Below, piece by piece: positions 31,034-40,094 of a stretch of DNA of 64,000 bases. The stretch is taken from NCBI GenBank assembly GCA_046304235.1, contig JBKCEW010000149.1, positions 6,603 to 70,602 of the forward strand. The letters run 5' to 3'. Position 1 is the first letter of the stretch; the number at the start of each line of letters is the position of its first letter. The notes under the pieces are model-generated. The model was not told the origin of the DNA, did no database searches, and worked only from the letters and a program-made list of their open reading frames with translations. The DNA is from CANHVK01 sp046304235 (GTDB lineage Bacteria > Bacteroidota > Bacteroidia > Flavobacteriales_D > Crocinitomicaceae). The position numbers and the translations under genes were made by a program.

Positions 31034-33760
31034 ATGGATAAAGTAACATACGTAGGTAATGCAGATGTTTCTGCTATAGATTTTCTATATAAGTCCTACA
31101 AGCAAGACCCTGAAAGTGTCGATTTAGGTTGGCAAAAATTCTTCGAGGGTTTCGAATTTGCTCAAACAAATTATGACGAAAAAGGAGATATTCCTGAAAA
31201 TTTTCAAAAAGAATTTAAGGTTCTAAATTTAATAAATGGCTATCGTACTCGTGGACATTTGTTTACAAAAACAAATCCAGTTCGTGATCGTAGAAAATAT
31301 GAACCAACGTTAGCAATTGAAAATTTTGGATTGACGGAAGCAGATCTAACAACTGTTTTTCAGTCGGGTTCTCAAATCGGTATCGGTGCTGCCACGTTGA
31401 AGGATATTATCGCTCATTTAGAGGAAACTTACTGCCAATCAATTGGTATTGAGTTCATGTACATGAGAGAGCCTGAGCGTTTGGAGTGGATAAAAAATAA
31501 AATCGAACTTAAAAATCGCCCTAAATACGATGCTAATCGCAAAGTGGAAATTTTTTCCAAATTAAATCAAGCATCTAGTTTTGAGGCGTTTTTAGGTAAA
31601 AAATATGTTGGTCAAAAGCGTTTCTCTGTAGAAGGAGGTGAGGCATTAATTCCAGCATTAGATACGTTGGTTCAAAAAGGTGCTGAACTTGGTGTTGAGT
31701 ATTTCGTAATGGGAATGGCACACCGTGGTCGTTTGAATACCTTAACAAACATTTTTGAAAAACGTCCTCAAGATATTTTCTCTGAATTCGAAGGAAAAGA
31801 GTTCGAATTTGAAGGAAATTTTGACGGAGATGTAAAATACCACCAAGGATATACTTCTGAAATCACTGCTAAAAACGGGAAGAAAGTAGGCTTAACATTG
31901 GCTCCAAACCCTTCTCACTTAGAGGCGGTTGACCCTGTGGTTCAGGGTATTGCGAGAGCAAAAATTGACACTCAATATAAAGACGAAAAGAAAGTTTGTA
32001 CAGTGATGGTACACGGTGATGCTGCTGTAGCAGGTCAAGGAATTGTGTATGAAGTAGTACAAATGGCACAATTAGACGGATATAGAGCGGGTGGTACAAT
32101 TCACATTGTGGTAAACAACCAAGTAGGATTTACAACAAACTATTTAGATGCTCGTTCATCAACTTACTGTACGGATGTTGCAAAAACCACGTTATGTCCT
32201 GTATTCCACGTGAATGGTGATGATGTTGAAGCGGTTTTACAGGCAGTCGAAATTGCAATTGAGTACCGTCAAACATTTGGTAGAGATATCTTTATAGATT
32301 TATTATGTTACCGTAAATATGGTCACAATGAAGGGGATGAGCCTAAATTCACGCAACCACATTTATACAATATTATTGCAAAACACCCAAATCCAAAAGA
32401 CATATATTTAAAACAAATTTTGGCTGAAGGTGCTGTAACTGCTGATAAAGCGAAAGAAATTGAAGAAAAGTATAATCAATATCTAGAAGAGCAACATTTA
32501 GCTTCAAAACAAAATGAAAAAGCAATTGTTTGGGATTTCCTAAAAACAACTTGGGAAGGTTACAGACACGGTAAAGCGGAAGATTTTGTGAAGTCAATTG
32601 AAACAGGTGTTGACAAAGCACAATTAGAGCAATTAGGACACAAATTAGCTACTCTTCCAGAAGGAAAAAAATATTTCCGTAAGATTTCAAAAATTTTCGA
32701 AGACCGTTTAAATGCGGTTAAAGACAATAAATTAGATTGGGGTACTGCTGAAATGTTGGCATATTCATCTTTATTAGTGGAAGGACACCCAGTTCGACTT
32801 TCTGGTCAAGATGTGGAGCGTGGTACATTTTCACATAGACATGCGGTTGTTAAAACAGAAGACACAGAAGAAGAAATTACAACATTAAATTTATTAGCTG
32901 AAAAACAAGCTGCATTTAGTGTATATAATTCGTTATTATCAGAATATGGTGTGTTAGGTTTTGAATATGGTTATTCATTAGCAACACCGCAAGGATTAAC
33001 GATTTGGGAAGCACAATTTGGAGATTTCTTCAATGGTGCTCAAATTATGGTGGATCAATTTATTACTGCAGGTGAAGACAAATGGTCAACTCAATCTGGT
33101 TTGGTGATGTTATTACCACACGGATATGAAGGTCAAGGTGCAGAGCACTCAAGTGCACGTATGGAACGTTTCTTACAGCAATGTGCGGATGAGAATATCC
33201 AAGTGGTGAACACTTCAACTCCTGCAAACCATTTTCACGTATTAAGAAGACAAGTAAAACGAGATTTCAGAAAACCAATGGTTGTTTTCTCTCCTAAAAT
33301 GTTGTTAAGATACCCGAGTGCGGTGTCAACATTAGAAGAAATGGCAACAGGTTCATTCCAAGAAATCATTGATGATAAAAATGCAAATAGAAATCAAGTT
33401 GATACGCTTGTATTTTGTTCAGGTAAATTCTACTATGAGGTTTCTGAAAAAGCAGCTGAGTTAGGAGTTGAAAATATGGCATTTATCCGTATCGAGCAAT
33501 TATATCCTTTCCCTCAAGAGCAATTTGATGCATTAGTTGCTAGTTATCCTAATGCGAAAAACATTATTTGGGCACAAGAAGAGCCTGAAAATATGGGTGC
33601 TTGGAGATACATTGCCATGAAGTTAAGACATTTACCATTGATTGGAATTACAAGACAAGCTTCAGCAGCAGCAGCAGAAGGTTCTTCCTCATTGCATAAA
33701 AAACGTTTGGCTAAATTGTTTAGCGACATTTTTGAATATGCAACTATTAACGCGAAATAA
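31034..33760 (+). CDS. sucA: 2-oxoglutarate dehydrogenase E1 component
   Basis: Thiamine-diphosphate E1 subunit that decarboxylates 2-oxoglutarate and passes the succinyl group to the E2 lipoyl arm in the TCA cycle. 908 residues is normal. Landmarks: AIDFLYKSYKQDPESVDLGW at the N-terminus, GMAHRGRLNTLTNIF near 228, HGDAAVAGQGIVYE near 325, CYRKYGHNEGDEPKFTQP near 435, LSGQDVERGTFSHRHAV near 593, and LLPHGYEGQGAEHSSARMERF near 694. Followed 21 bases later by sucB in a clear operon. No gene for E3 is here. Confidence 0.98.
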   Translation: MDKVTYVGNADVSAIDFLYKSYKQDPESVDLGWQKFFEGFEFAQTNYDEKGDIPENFQKEFKVLNLINGYRTRGHLFTKTNPVRDRRKYEPTLAIENFGLTEADLTTVFQSGSQIGIGAATLKDIIAHLEETYCQSIGIEFMYMREPERLEWIKNKIELKNRPKYDANRKVEIFSKLNQASSFEAFLGKKYVGQKRFSVEGGEALIPALDTLVQKGAELGVEYFVMGMAHRGRLNTLTNIFEKRPQDIFSEFEGKEFEFEGNFDGDVKYHQGYTSEITAKNGKKVGLTLAPNPSHLEAVDPVVQGIARAKIDTQYKDEKKVCTVMVHGDAAVAGQGIVYEVVQMAQLDGYRAGGTIHIVVNNQVGFTTNYLDARSSTYCTDVAKTTLCPVFHVNGDDVEAVLQAVEIAIEYRQTFGRDIFIDLLCYRKYGHNEGDEPKFTQPHLYNIIAKHPNPKDIYLKQILAEGAVTADKAKEIEEKYNQYLEEQHLASKQNEKAIVWDFLKTTWEGYRHGKAEDFVKSIETGVDKAQLEQLGHKLATLPEGKKYFRKISKIFEDRLNAVKDNKLDWGTAEMLAYSSLLVEGHPVRLSGQDVERGTFSHRHAVVKTEDTEEEITTLNLLAEKQAAFSVYNSLLSEYGVLGFEYGYSLATPQGLTIWEAQFGDFFNGAQIMVDQFITAGEDKWSTQSGLVMLLPHGYEGQGAEHSSARMERFLQQCADENIQVVNTSTPANHFHVLRRQVKRDFRKPMVVFSPKMLLRYPSAVSTLEEMATGSFQEIIDDKNANRNQVDTLVFCSGKFYYEVSEKAAELGVENMAFIRIEQLYPFPQEQFDALVASYPNAKNIIWAQEEPENMGAWRYIAMKLRHLPLIGITRQASAAAAEGSSSLHKKRLAKLFSDIFEYATINAK

Positions 33761-33781
33761 TAATATTTAAAAAGATATCGT

Positions 33782-35038
33782 ATGTCAGTTTTAGAAATGA
33801 AAGTACCTAGTCCAGGAGAATCGATTTCAGAAGTAGAAATCGCAACTTGGTTGGTATCTGATGGTGATTACGTTGAAAAAGACCAAGCAATCGCTGAGGT
33901 TGATTCAGACAAAGCAACGTTAGAATTACCTGCTGAACAAAGTGGTGTAATTACGTTAAAAGCAGCAGAAGGGGATGTGGTTGCAGTTGGTCAGGTAGTT
34001 TGCTTGATTGACACAGCAGCAGCAAGACCTGAAGGTAGTGCAGCTCCTGTACCTGCAAAAGAAGAAAAAGTGGTTGAGGCAGAGGCTCCTAAAGCAGCTC
34101 CAGCTCCATCACCAAATCCGGTGAACGAAAAAACTTCATATGCATCTGGAACACCATCCATTGCAGCAGCAAAAATCATGGCTGAAAACAATGTTCCAGC
34201 GAATAAAGTAAACGCTACTGGTAAAGATGGCCGTATCACGAAACAAGATGTAATCGCAGCGATGTCTGCGGGTATCAGCGCTGATGCAGTTCAAGGATGG
34301 GGAGGTACACGTGAGCAAAGTCGTGAGAAAATGTCGATGTTACGTCGTAAGATTGCAGAGCGTTTGGTTTCTGTGAAAAACGAAACAGCGATGTTGACTA
34401 CGTTCAACGAAGTAGATATGAAACCAATTATGGATTTAAGAGCAAAATACAAAGATAGTTTTGCGAAATTCCACGAAGTGAATTTAGGGTTTATGTCTTT
34501 CTTTACGAAAGCAGTAACTGAAGCTTTAAATATTTTCCCTGCAGTAAATGCACAAATTGATGGAAATGAAGTTGTTTTCCATAATTATGCAGATGTAGGT
34601 ATTGCAGTATCATCTCCAAAAGGATTAATGGTACCAGTTGTGCGCAATGCAGAACAAATGACGTTGGCTGAGATTGAACGTGAAATTAAGCGTTTAGCAA
34701 TCAAAGCAAGAGATGGTAAAATTACACCAGACGATATGACTGGAGGAACATTTACAATCACGAATGGTGGTGTATTTGGTTCAATGCTGTCAACTCCAAT
34801 CATCAATCCTCCACAATCAGCGATTTTAGGTATGCACAATATCGTTGAGCGTCCTGTAGCGATCAATGGAAAGGTAGAAATTCGTCCTATTATGTATGTA
34901 GCGCTTTCGTATGACCATAGAATCATCGATGGTAAGGAATCTGTAGGTTTTTTAGTGAAAGTAAAAGAGATGTTAGAAAATCCAGAAAGAATGATTTTTG
35001 GAGGTAAAGACCCGCTACAAGTACTTTTAGGATTGTAA
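33782..35038 (+). CDS. sucB: Dihydrolipoyllysine-residue succinyltransferase (E2)
   Basis: 418 residues: a lipoyl domain (1-75) with DQAIAEVDSDKATLELPAE carrying the lipoyl-Lys, an Ala/Pro-rich linker, a peripheral subunit-binding domain (about 118-160, ASGTPSIAAAKIMAENNVPA), and the catalytic domain with NGGVFGSMLSTPIINPPQSA and the active site ALSYDHRIIDGKE near 380. It transfers succinyl from E1 to CoA. In operon with sucA, ended by a strong terminator. Confidence 0.98.
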   Translation: MSVLEMKVPSPGESISEVEIATWLVSDGDYVEKDQAIAEVDSDKATLELPAEQSGVITLKAAEGDVVAVGQVVCLIDTAAARPEGSAAPVPAKEEKVVEAEAPKAAPAPSPNPVNEKTSYASGTPSIAAAKIMAENNVPANKVNATGKDGRITKQDVIAAMSAGISADAVQGWGGTREQSREKMSMLRRKIAERLVSVKNETAMLTTFNEVDMKPIMDLRAKYKDSFAKFHEVNLGFMSFFTKAVTEALNIFPAVNAQIDGNEVVFHNYADVGIAVSSPKGLMVPVVRNAEQMTLAEIEREIKRLAIKARDGKITPDDMTGGTFTITNGGVFGSMLSTPIINPPQSAILGMHNIVERPVAINGKVEIRPIMYVALSYDHRIIDGKESVGFLVKVKEMLENPERMIFGGKDPLQVLLGL

Positions 35039-35040
35039 AA

Positions 35041-35060
35041 TTCGACAAGCTCAATGTGAC
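35041..35060 (+). repeat. Dispersed repeat TTCGACAAGCTCAATGTGAC
   Basis: One base different from the copy at 12219-12238. Here too it begins within three bases of a stop codon (sucB), just ahead of a terminator. A more diverged inverted copy is at 3383. Confidence 0.55.
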
Positions 35061-35069
35061 TATATGGTG

Positions 35070-35101
35070 AGCCGTTGACTGAAAAGTCAACGGCTTTTTT
35101 T
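35070..35101 (+). terminator. Rho-independent terminator after sucB
   Basis: A perfect 11-bp stem AGCCGTTGACT / AGTCAACGGCT with a GAAA tetraloop and a seven-T tail. It ends the sucA-sucB transcript. Confidence 0.95.
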
Positions 35102-35170
35102 GTTTATATTTCAGTCTTTAATGTGATTATTTTTTAATCTTTTTCGTTATCTTTAAGTTAAAACAAGATA

Positions 35171-36037
35171 ATGAACATATCAGAAGTAACTATTCAACAA
35201 CAGATTTTAGTTTTAAGAGGAAAGCAAACATTACTTGATAGAGATTTAGCGAAAATTTATCAAGTCGATACAAAAGTTTTAAATCAAGCAGTAAAGCGAA
35301 ATATTAATCGATTTCCAGAAGAATTTCGTTTTCAATTAACGAAAGAAGAGATGAAAGAACTGGTCACAAATTGTGACCGGTTCCATTCGTTAAAACATAG
35401 TTTGAATTTACCATACGCTTTTACTGAACAAGGCGTTGCTATGTTGTCAAGTGTTTTAAGAAGTGATATTGCTATTCAAGTAAGTATTCAAATTATGAAA
35501 GCATTTGTATCAATGCGCCACTCGTTTTTAACGAATCAGGAAATTCATAGCAGAATTTCAAATATTGAATTTAAACAACAATTTACCGATGAAAAGGTAA
35601 ACCAACTTTTTAAAGCACTCGAAAAAAATGAACTTCCAAAATTCTTTGGAATATTTTATGATGGTGAAATATTCGATGCATATGAATTTGCGCTTCAATT
35701 GATAAAAAGTGCAAAATATTCAATTATTTTGATTGATAATTATGTTGATGAGAATACATTGACAATGCTTGCTAATAGAAATGAAATGGTGAAAGCTACA
35801 GTGTTTACTTCCCAACTAAATGATAAGCTACAATTAACGTTAGCAAAACACCATGAACAATACCCTCCAATTGAATTAAAACAATTAAAGAAAAGTCATG
35901 ATCGATTTTTAATTATTGATGAGAATGAACTATACCATTTAGGAGCTTCATTAAAGGATTTAGGTAAAAAATGGTTTGCTTTTTCTAAAATGAATGACTT
36001 AACACCTGAATTACTTGAGAGGTTAAAATCAATTTGA
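35171..36037 (+). CDS. ORF6N-domain protein with PLD-like C-terminus
   Basis: 288 residues. The N-terminal ORF6N domain (about 5-95) reads LVLRGKQTLLDRDLAKIYQV, KVLNQAVKRNINRFPEEF and LPYAFTEQGVAMLSSVLRSD. It is a DNA-binding module common in phage antirepressors and mobile regions. The C-terminal part (about 150-288) contains KSAKYSIILIDNYVDENTLTML and SHDRFLIIDENELYHLGASL, resembling a single phospholipase-D-like half with H-x-R in place of H-x-K, probably non-catalytic. A perfect 17-bp palindrome lies inside the gene at 35362. Standalone gene between two terminators. Function unknown; a regulator or defence-related protein is plausible. Confidence 0.82.
   Translation: MNISEVTIQQQILVLRGKQTLLDRDLAKIYQVDTKVLNQAVKRNINRFPEEFRFQLTKEEMKELVTNCDRFHSLKHSLNLPYAFTEQGVAMLSSVLRSDIAIQVSIQIMKAFVSMRHSFLTNQEIHSRISNIEFKQQFTDEKVNQLFKALEKNELPKFFGIFYDGEIFDAYEFALQLIKSAKYSIILIDNYVDENTLTMLANRNEMVKATVFTSQLNDKLQLTLAKHHEQYPPIELKQLKKSHDRFLIIDENELYHLGASLKDLGKKWFAFSKMNDLTPELLERLKSI
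35362..35378. promoter_or_regulatory. Perfect 17-bp palindrome inside the ORF6N gene
   Basis: GGTCACAA-A-TTGTGACC is an exact inverted repeat encoding part of LVTNCDRF about 190 bases into the gene. It looks like an operator for a dimeric DNA-binding protein, possibly the gene's own product, but coding constraint could also explain it. Confidence 0.3.
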
Positions 36038-36125
36038 TTGAAATTGTGTAAAATGAACCTCAGATTAAAAGTTAGAGTCTACATTAAAGATTATTAAGGA
36101 ATAATATCCAATATATTACAAAACT

Positions 36126-36163
36126 AAAAAACCGCCACTTAATAAAAGTTGGCGGTTTTTTTA
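36126..36163. terminator. Bidirectional terminator between the ORF6N gene and aspS
   Basis: Arms AAAAAACCGCC-ACTT and AAGTTGGCGGTTTTTT pair with one bulged base and have A and T tracts on both sides. It lies between two convergent genes and can serve both strands. Confidence 0.88.
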
Positions 36164-36179
36164 TGTCTTATTGAAGTAC

Positions 36180-37937
36180 TTATGATTCGATTTTTTGAAC
36201 TTGTATAGAAAGTTCTTCTAGTTGTTTATCATCTAAGGTTGAAGGAGCATCAATCATTACGTCTCTCCCTTTATTGTTTTTAGGGAACGCAATGTAGTCA
36301 CGTATAGAATCGGAACCACTCATCGTCGCTACTAAACGGTCTAGTCCGAAAGCAATACCACCGTGTGGAGGCGCTCCAAATTCGAATGCTTTAAGTAAGA
36401 ACCCAAATTGTTTTTGTGCTTCTTCAGGGCTAAAACCTAATAATTCAAACATACGCTCTTGAATAGCTCTGTCGTGAATTCTGATCGATCCACCACCTAA
36501 TTCAACTCCGTTCATAGCAAGGTCATAAGCATTAGCTCTTACTTTTCCTGGCTCTGTATCTAACAATGCAAAATCTTCTGGTTTTGGTGATGTAAAGGGG
36601 TGGTGCATCGCATGGTATCTTCCACTTTCTTCATCCCATTCTAATAAAGGAAAATCAATTACCCATAACGGTTTGAAAACATTAGGATTACGTAATCCTA
36701 ATTCGTTCCCCATATGCAGGCGTAATTCGTTCATTTGCTTGCGCGTTTTCTCTAAACCACCGCACAATACCAGTAACAAGTCACCTTGTTGCATATTTGC
36801 TCTTTCAGCCCATAATTTCAATTCTGCAGGACTGTAGAATTTATCTACAGATGACTTTAACGTACCATCATTGTTATATTTCAAGTAAATTAATCCGGTT
36901 GCACCAATTTGTGGTCTTTTCACCCAATCTGTTAAAGCATCTAATTGTTTACGAGTATATTCTGAGCAATCTTGAGCATTGATAGCAATCACTGTTTCAG
37001 CATTGTCAAATACCGCAAATCCTTTATTTTGAACTAAATCTGTTAAATAAACAAACTCTAATTCAAAACGAATATCTGGTTTGTCAGATCCATATCTTTC
37101 CATTGCTTCAGCATAGGTCATGCGAGGGAAATTACCTTCAAATTGAATTCCTCTAACTTCGCTGAATAAATGTTTAACTAAACCTTCGAAAGTATTTAGA
37201 ATATCTTCTTGCTCCACAAATGCCATTTCGCAGTCGATTTGTGTAAACTCAGGCTGACGGTCAGCACGTAAATCTTCATCACGGAAACATTTTACGATTT
37301 GGTAATAACGGTCAAAACCAGACACCATCAACAATTGTTTGAATGTTTGAGGAGATTGAGGTAAAGCATAAAATTCTCCTGAATTCATTCGGCTTGGAAC
37401 AACGAAATCACGCGCGCCTTCTGGAGTAGATTTGATTAAATAAGGAGTTTCCACATCTAAGAAATCTTTGCTATCTAAGAATTTACGTGTTTCTAAAGCA
37501 ACACGATTTCTCAAACGTAATTTTTCTTGTACTGGATTTCTTCTTAAATCTAAGTAACGGAATTGTGCTCTTAATTCTTCGCCTCCATCCGTATCGTCTT
37601 CAATCGTAAAAGGAGGAACAATAGAAGCGTTTAATATGTTTAGTTGAGAAACTTTAATTTCAATTTCTCCCGTAGGAATGTTTTTGTTTTTAGAAGAACG
37701 TTCGATTACAGTTCCTTCCACCTGAATTACGAATTCACGACCTAATTTACGTGCCTGTAAACATAACATTTCGTTTTCTTCCATATTGAAAGCCAACTGA
37801 GTTATTCCATAGCGGTCTCTTAAATCTACGAAGGTCATACCTCCTAAATCTCGCGAACGTTGAACCCAACCCGCTAATGTTACTGTTTGATTGCAATTTT
37901 CAAGGCGTAATTCGCCACACGTATGTGATCTAAACAT
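36180..37937 (-). CDS. aspS: Aspartate-tRNA ligase
   Basis: Class II synthetase charging tRNA-Asp. 585 residues, the bacterial length with the GAD insert. N-terminal OB fold starts MFRSHTCGELRLENCNQTVT; motif 2 KCFRDEDLRADRQPEFTQID near 214; GAD insert about 290-400; motif 3 GGIAFGLDRLVATM near 526; C-terminus with PSTLDDKQLEEL. Whether it also charges tRNA-Asn cannot be read from the sequence by eye. It has its own -7 box and is divergent from rnpA. Confidence 0.98.
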   Translation of the reverse strand: MFRSHTCGELRLENCNQTVTLAGWVQRSRDLGGMTFVDLRDRYGITQLAFNMEENEMLCLQARKLGREFVIQVEGTVIERSSKNKNIPTGEIEIKVSQLNILNASIVPPFTIEDDTDGGEELRAQFRYLDLRRNPVQEKLRLRNRVALETRKFLDSKDFLDVETPYLIKSTPEGARDFVVPSRMNSGEFYALPQSPQTFKQLLMVSGFDRYYQIVKCFRDEDLRADRQPEFTQIDCEMAFVEQEDILNTFEGLVKHLFSEVRGIQFEGNFPRMTYAEAMERYGSDKPDIRFELEFVYLTDLVQNKGFAVFDNAETVIAINAQDCSEYTRKQLDALTDWVKRPQIGATGLIYLKYNNDGTLKSSVDKFYSPAELKLWAERANMQQGDLLLVLCGGLEKTRKQMNELRLHMGNELGLRNPNVFKPLWVIDFPLLEWDEESGRYHAMHHPFTSPKPEDFALLDTEPGKVRANAYDLAMNGVELGGGSIRIHDRAIQERMFELLGFSPEEAQKQFGFLLKAFEFGAPPHGGIAFGLDRLVATMSGSDSIRDYIAFPKNNKGRDVMIDAPSTLDDKQLEELSIQVQKIES

Positions 37938-37955
37938 AATTCAAAATTTGAAAAA

Positions 37956-37963
37956 CAAAGATA
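37956..37963 (-). promoter_or_regulatory. -7 promoter box for aspS
   Basis: The minus strand reads TATCTTTG, ending 18 bases before the ATG at 37937. It lies back to back with the rnpA promoter. Confidence 0.55.
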
Positions 37964-38012
37964 AACAAAAGAGATAGAAAATAGGGGTAAACATATGATG
38001 CAAAAACTTTCT

Positions 38013-38020
38013 TACCTTTG
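38013..38020 (+). promoter_or_regulatory. -7 promoter box abutting rnpA
   Basis: TACCTTTG is a perfect TAnnTTTG box ending five bases before the ATG at 38026. The predicted transcription start is within a base or two of the ATG, so the mRNA should be essentially leaderless. No well-spaced -33 was seen. Confidence 0.55.
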
Positions 38021-38025
38021 TTTTT

Positions 38026-38415
38026 ATGGATCAAACCCTTGGGAAGGTATATAAATTGTGTAGTCAGAAAATAATTGGTGCTATTTACGAGGATAAAAAA
38101 GCCGTAAAACAGTTTCCGTTATTGATTCATTACAAAGTTAATCCTTTACCAGAGTCTGTTCCTTTTCAACTTGTTTTCTCTGCGCCCAAGCGTATTTTTC
38201 GAAAAGCACATGATCGAAATAGAATAAAGCGATTGTTACGTGAAACGGTTCGAAAGAATAAGTTAATTTTAGAGACTTTTTTAAATGAACATCAAATTCA
38301 AGTGGCGTTATTTTTAGTTTATACAAATAAAGAAGAATTGCCCTATGATGTTCTTTTACGAAAAACAGAACAATTATTTCAAAAATTAATCGTTCAATTA
38401 AAAAACGAAATTTAG
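38026..38415 (+). CDS. rnpA: Ribonuclease P protein component
   Basis: A basic 129-residue protein binding RNase P RNA to mature tRNA 5' ends. The conserved core runs from KLCSQKIIGAIYEDKKAVKQ to the RNR motif KAHDRNRIKRLLRETVRKN near residue 66. The conserved region begins about residue 10, so ATG 38026 gives a normal start although the promoter box almost touches it; a TTG at codon 11 is a less likely alternative. rpmH is not adjacent. The S41 protease begins on the next base after the stop. Confidence 0.93.
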   Translation: MDQTLGKVYKLCSQKIIGAIYEDKKAVKQFPLLIHYKVNPLPESVPFQLVFSAPKRIFRKAHDRNRIKRLLRETVRKNKLILETFLNEHQIQVALFLVYTNKEELPYDVLLRKTEQLFQKLIVQLKNEI

Positions 38416-40068
38416 ATGAACAATACAAGGCTAACCTTAACTAAAAAAGTTGTTTTAATAGCAACCTTTCTATTTTCAACCTTAAACGGTTTTTCACAAT
38501 CGCATAATTTCGAAGTTGTCAAAGGTTTGGAATTGATGGATTTGATTTATCAAAATCTAGATATGCATTTCGTCGATGAACCAAAACCAGGGAAATTATC
38601 AAAAGTAGCAATCGATGCCATGTTGAAGGAATTAGATCCTTATACTGTGTATTATCACGAGGCAAACATGGAGGATTACCGAATGATGACTACGGGACAA
38701 TATGGCGGAGTAGGAGCTTTGATTCGTAAAATGGGCGATTACATCTGCGTTTCTGAACCTTATGAAGGGAATCCGGCACAAAAATCAGGATTAAAAGCAG
38801 GGGATAAAATTCTTGAAATTGATGGTAAAAATATGGTGAAAAAACCTTCGGAAGAGGTATCTCAAGCTCTCAAAGGACCAAAGGGAACAACTATTCAAGT
38901 AAAGGTTTTACGAAATGAGAAAGATCAACTTGTAATACCAATAACGAGAGACGAGATTAAAATTCCAGATGTACCTTATGCTGAAATTATTGGAAATGGT
39001 ATAGGCTATATCAAATTAAATAGTTTTACCCAGACTGCTTCAGAGGAAGTTAAAAAGGCCTTTTTAGATTTGAAAGCAAAAGGAATGAATCAGTTGGTTT
39101 TTGATTTGCGTGATAATGGAGGAGGTTTATTAATTGAAGCAGTGAAAATTGTCAATTTTTTTGTTCCAAAAGACAAGATAGTAGTTACAACCAAAGGTCG
39201 AATTAAAGAGGAAAATCAAGTATATAAAACCCAAGTAGAACCGCTTGACACTGAAATTCCAATTGTAGTATTAATCGATGAAGGTTCAGCATCAGCGAGC
39301 GAGATTGTTTCAGGTAGTTTACAAGATTTAGACCGTGCTGTTATTGTCGGTCAAACATCCTTTGGTAAAGGATTGGTTCAAAGAACGTTTGATTTAAAGT
39401 ATGGTTCCAAAATTAAATTGACGATTGCTAAATATTATACTCCTTCTGGAAGATGTGTTCAGAAATTAGAGTATTATGATAAGGACGAAGATGAACGTCA
39501 TAAAGAAATACCAGATTCTTTGATACGTAAATTTAAAACAGTAAACGGAAGAGAGGTGATTGATGGAAGAGGAATAGAACCAGATGTAAAAGTTAAAGAA
39601 AGAGAATTCAGTCGATTAACTGCTATGTTGGTAGCGAAAAATTTCATTTTTAATTATGCTACTGATTACTATAAAACCCATACAACAATTGCTCCTGCTG
39701 GAACATTTAAATTATCCGATACTGATTATAATCAATTTAAAGACCTAGTGATTAAAGATACGTTTGATTATTCTACTGCTAGTGAAGAGGTATTAAAGAA
39801 AATGAGAAAAACAGCTGAGTCGGAAGGTTATTTTGAAGATTCAAAAGCTGAATATGAAGCCCTATTTAAAAAAGTAACGCCTTCTAAACAAAGAGATTTA
39901 GAAAAATTTAATGCTGAAATTAAAGAATTAATTGAAAATGAAATAGTTTCAAGATATTATTTTCAAAAAGGTCGCGCAGAACACGCATTCAGAGACGATG
40001 TATTTGTAGACAAAGCCAAAGAAATATTACTAAATAAGACAACATATAATACCATTCTTAAAAAGTAA
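38416..40068 (+). CDS. S41-family C-terminal processing peptidase (Ctp-like)
   Basis: 550 residues with a signal peptide (KKVVLIATFLFSTLNGFSQ), a PDZ domain (about 90-170, GVGALIRKMGDYICVSEPYE, SGLKAGDKILEIDGKNM) and the S41 catalytic core: DLRDNGGGLLIEAVKI, nucleophile Ser in DEGSASASEIVSGSLQDL and general-base Lys in QTSFGKGLVQRTFDL. A periplasmic protease that trims proteins from the C-terminus. The C-terminal extension (about 395-550) is typical of Bacteroidota members. It starts immediately after rnpA (TAGATG), so translation is probably coupled. Confidence 0.94.
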   Translation: MNNTRLTLTKKVVLIATFLFSTLNGFSQSHNFEVVKGLELMDLIYQNLDMHFVDEPKPGKLSKVAIDAMLKELDPYTVYYHEANMEDYRMMTTGQYGGVGALIRKMGDYICVSEPYEGNPAQKSGLKAGDKILEIDGKNMVKKPSEEVSQALKGPKGTTIQVKVLRNEKDQLVIPITRDEIKIPDVPYAEIIGNGIGYIKLNSFTQTASEEVKKAFLDLKAKGMNQLVFDLRDNGGGLLIEAVKIVNFFVPKDKIVVTTKGRIKEENQVYKTQVEPLDTEIPIVVLIDEGSASASEIVSGSLQDLDRAVIVGQTSFGKGLVQRTFDLKYGSKIKLTIAKYYTPSGRCVQKLEYYDKDEDERHKEIPDSLIRKFKTVNGREVIDGRGIEPDVKVKEREFSRLTAMLVAKNFIFNYATDYYKTHTTIAPAGTFKLSDTDYNQFKDLVIKDTFDYSTASEEVLKKMRKTAESEGYFEDSKAEYEALFKKVTPSKQRDLEKFNAEIKELIENEIVSRYYFQKGRAEHAFRDDVFVDKAKEILLNKTTYNTILKK

Positions 40069-40094
40069 TCTTTTAGGTAAATAACCTTTCTTGT

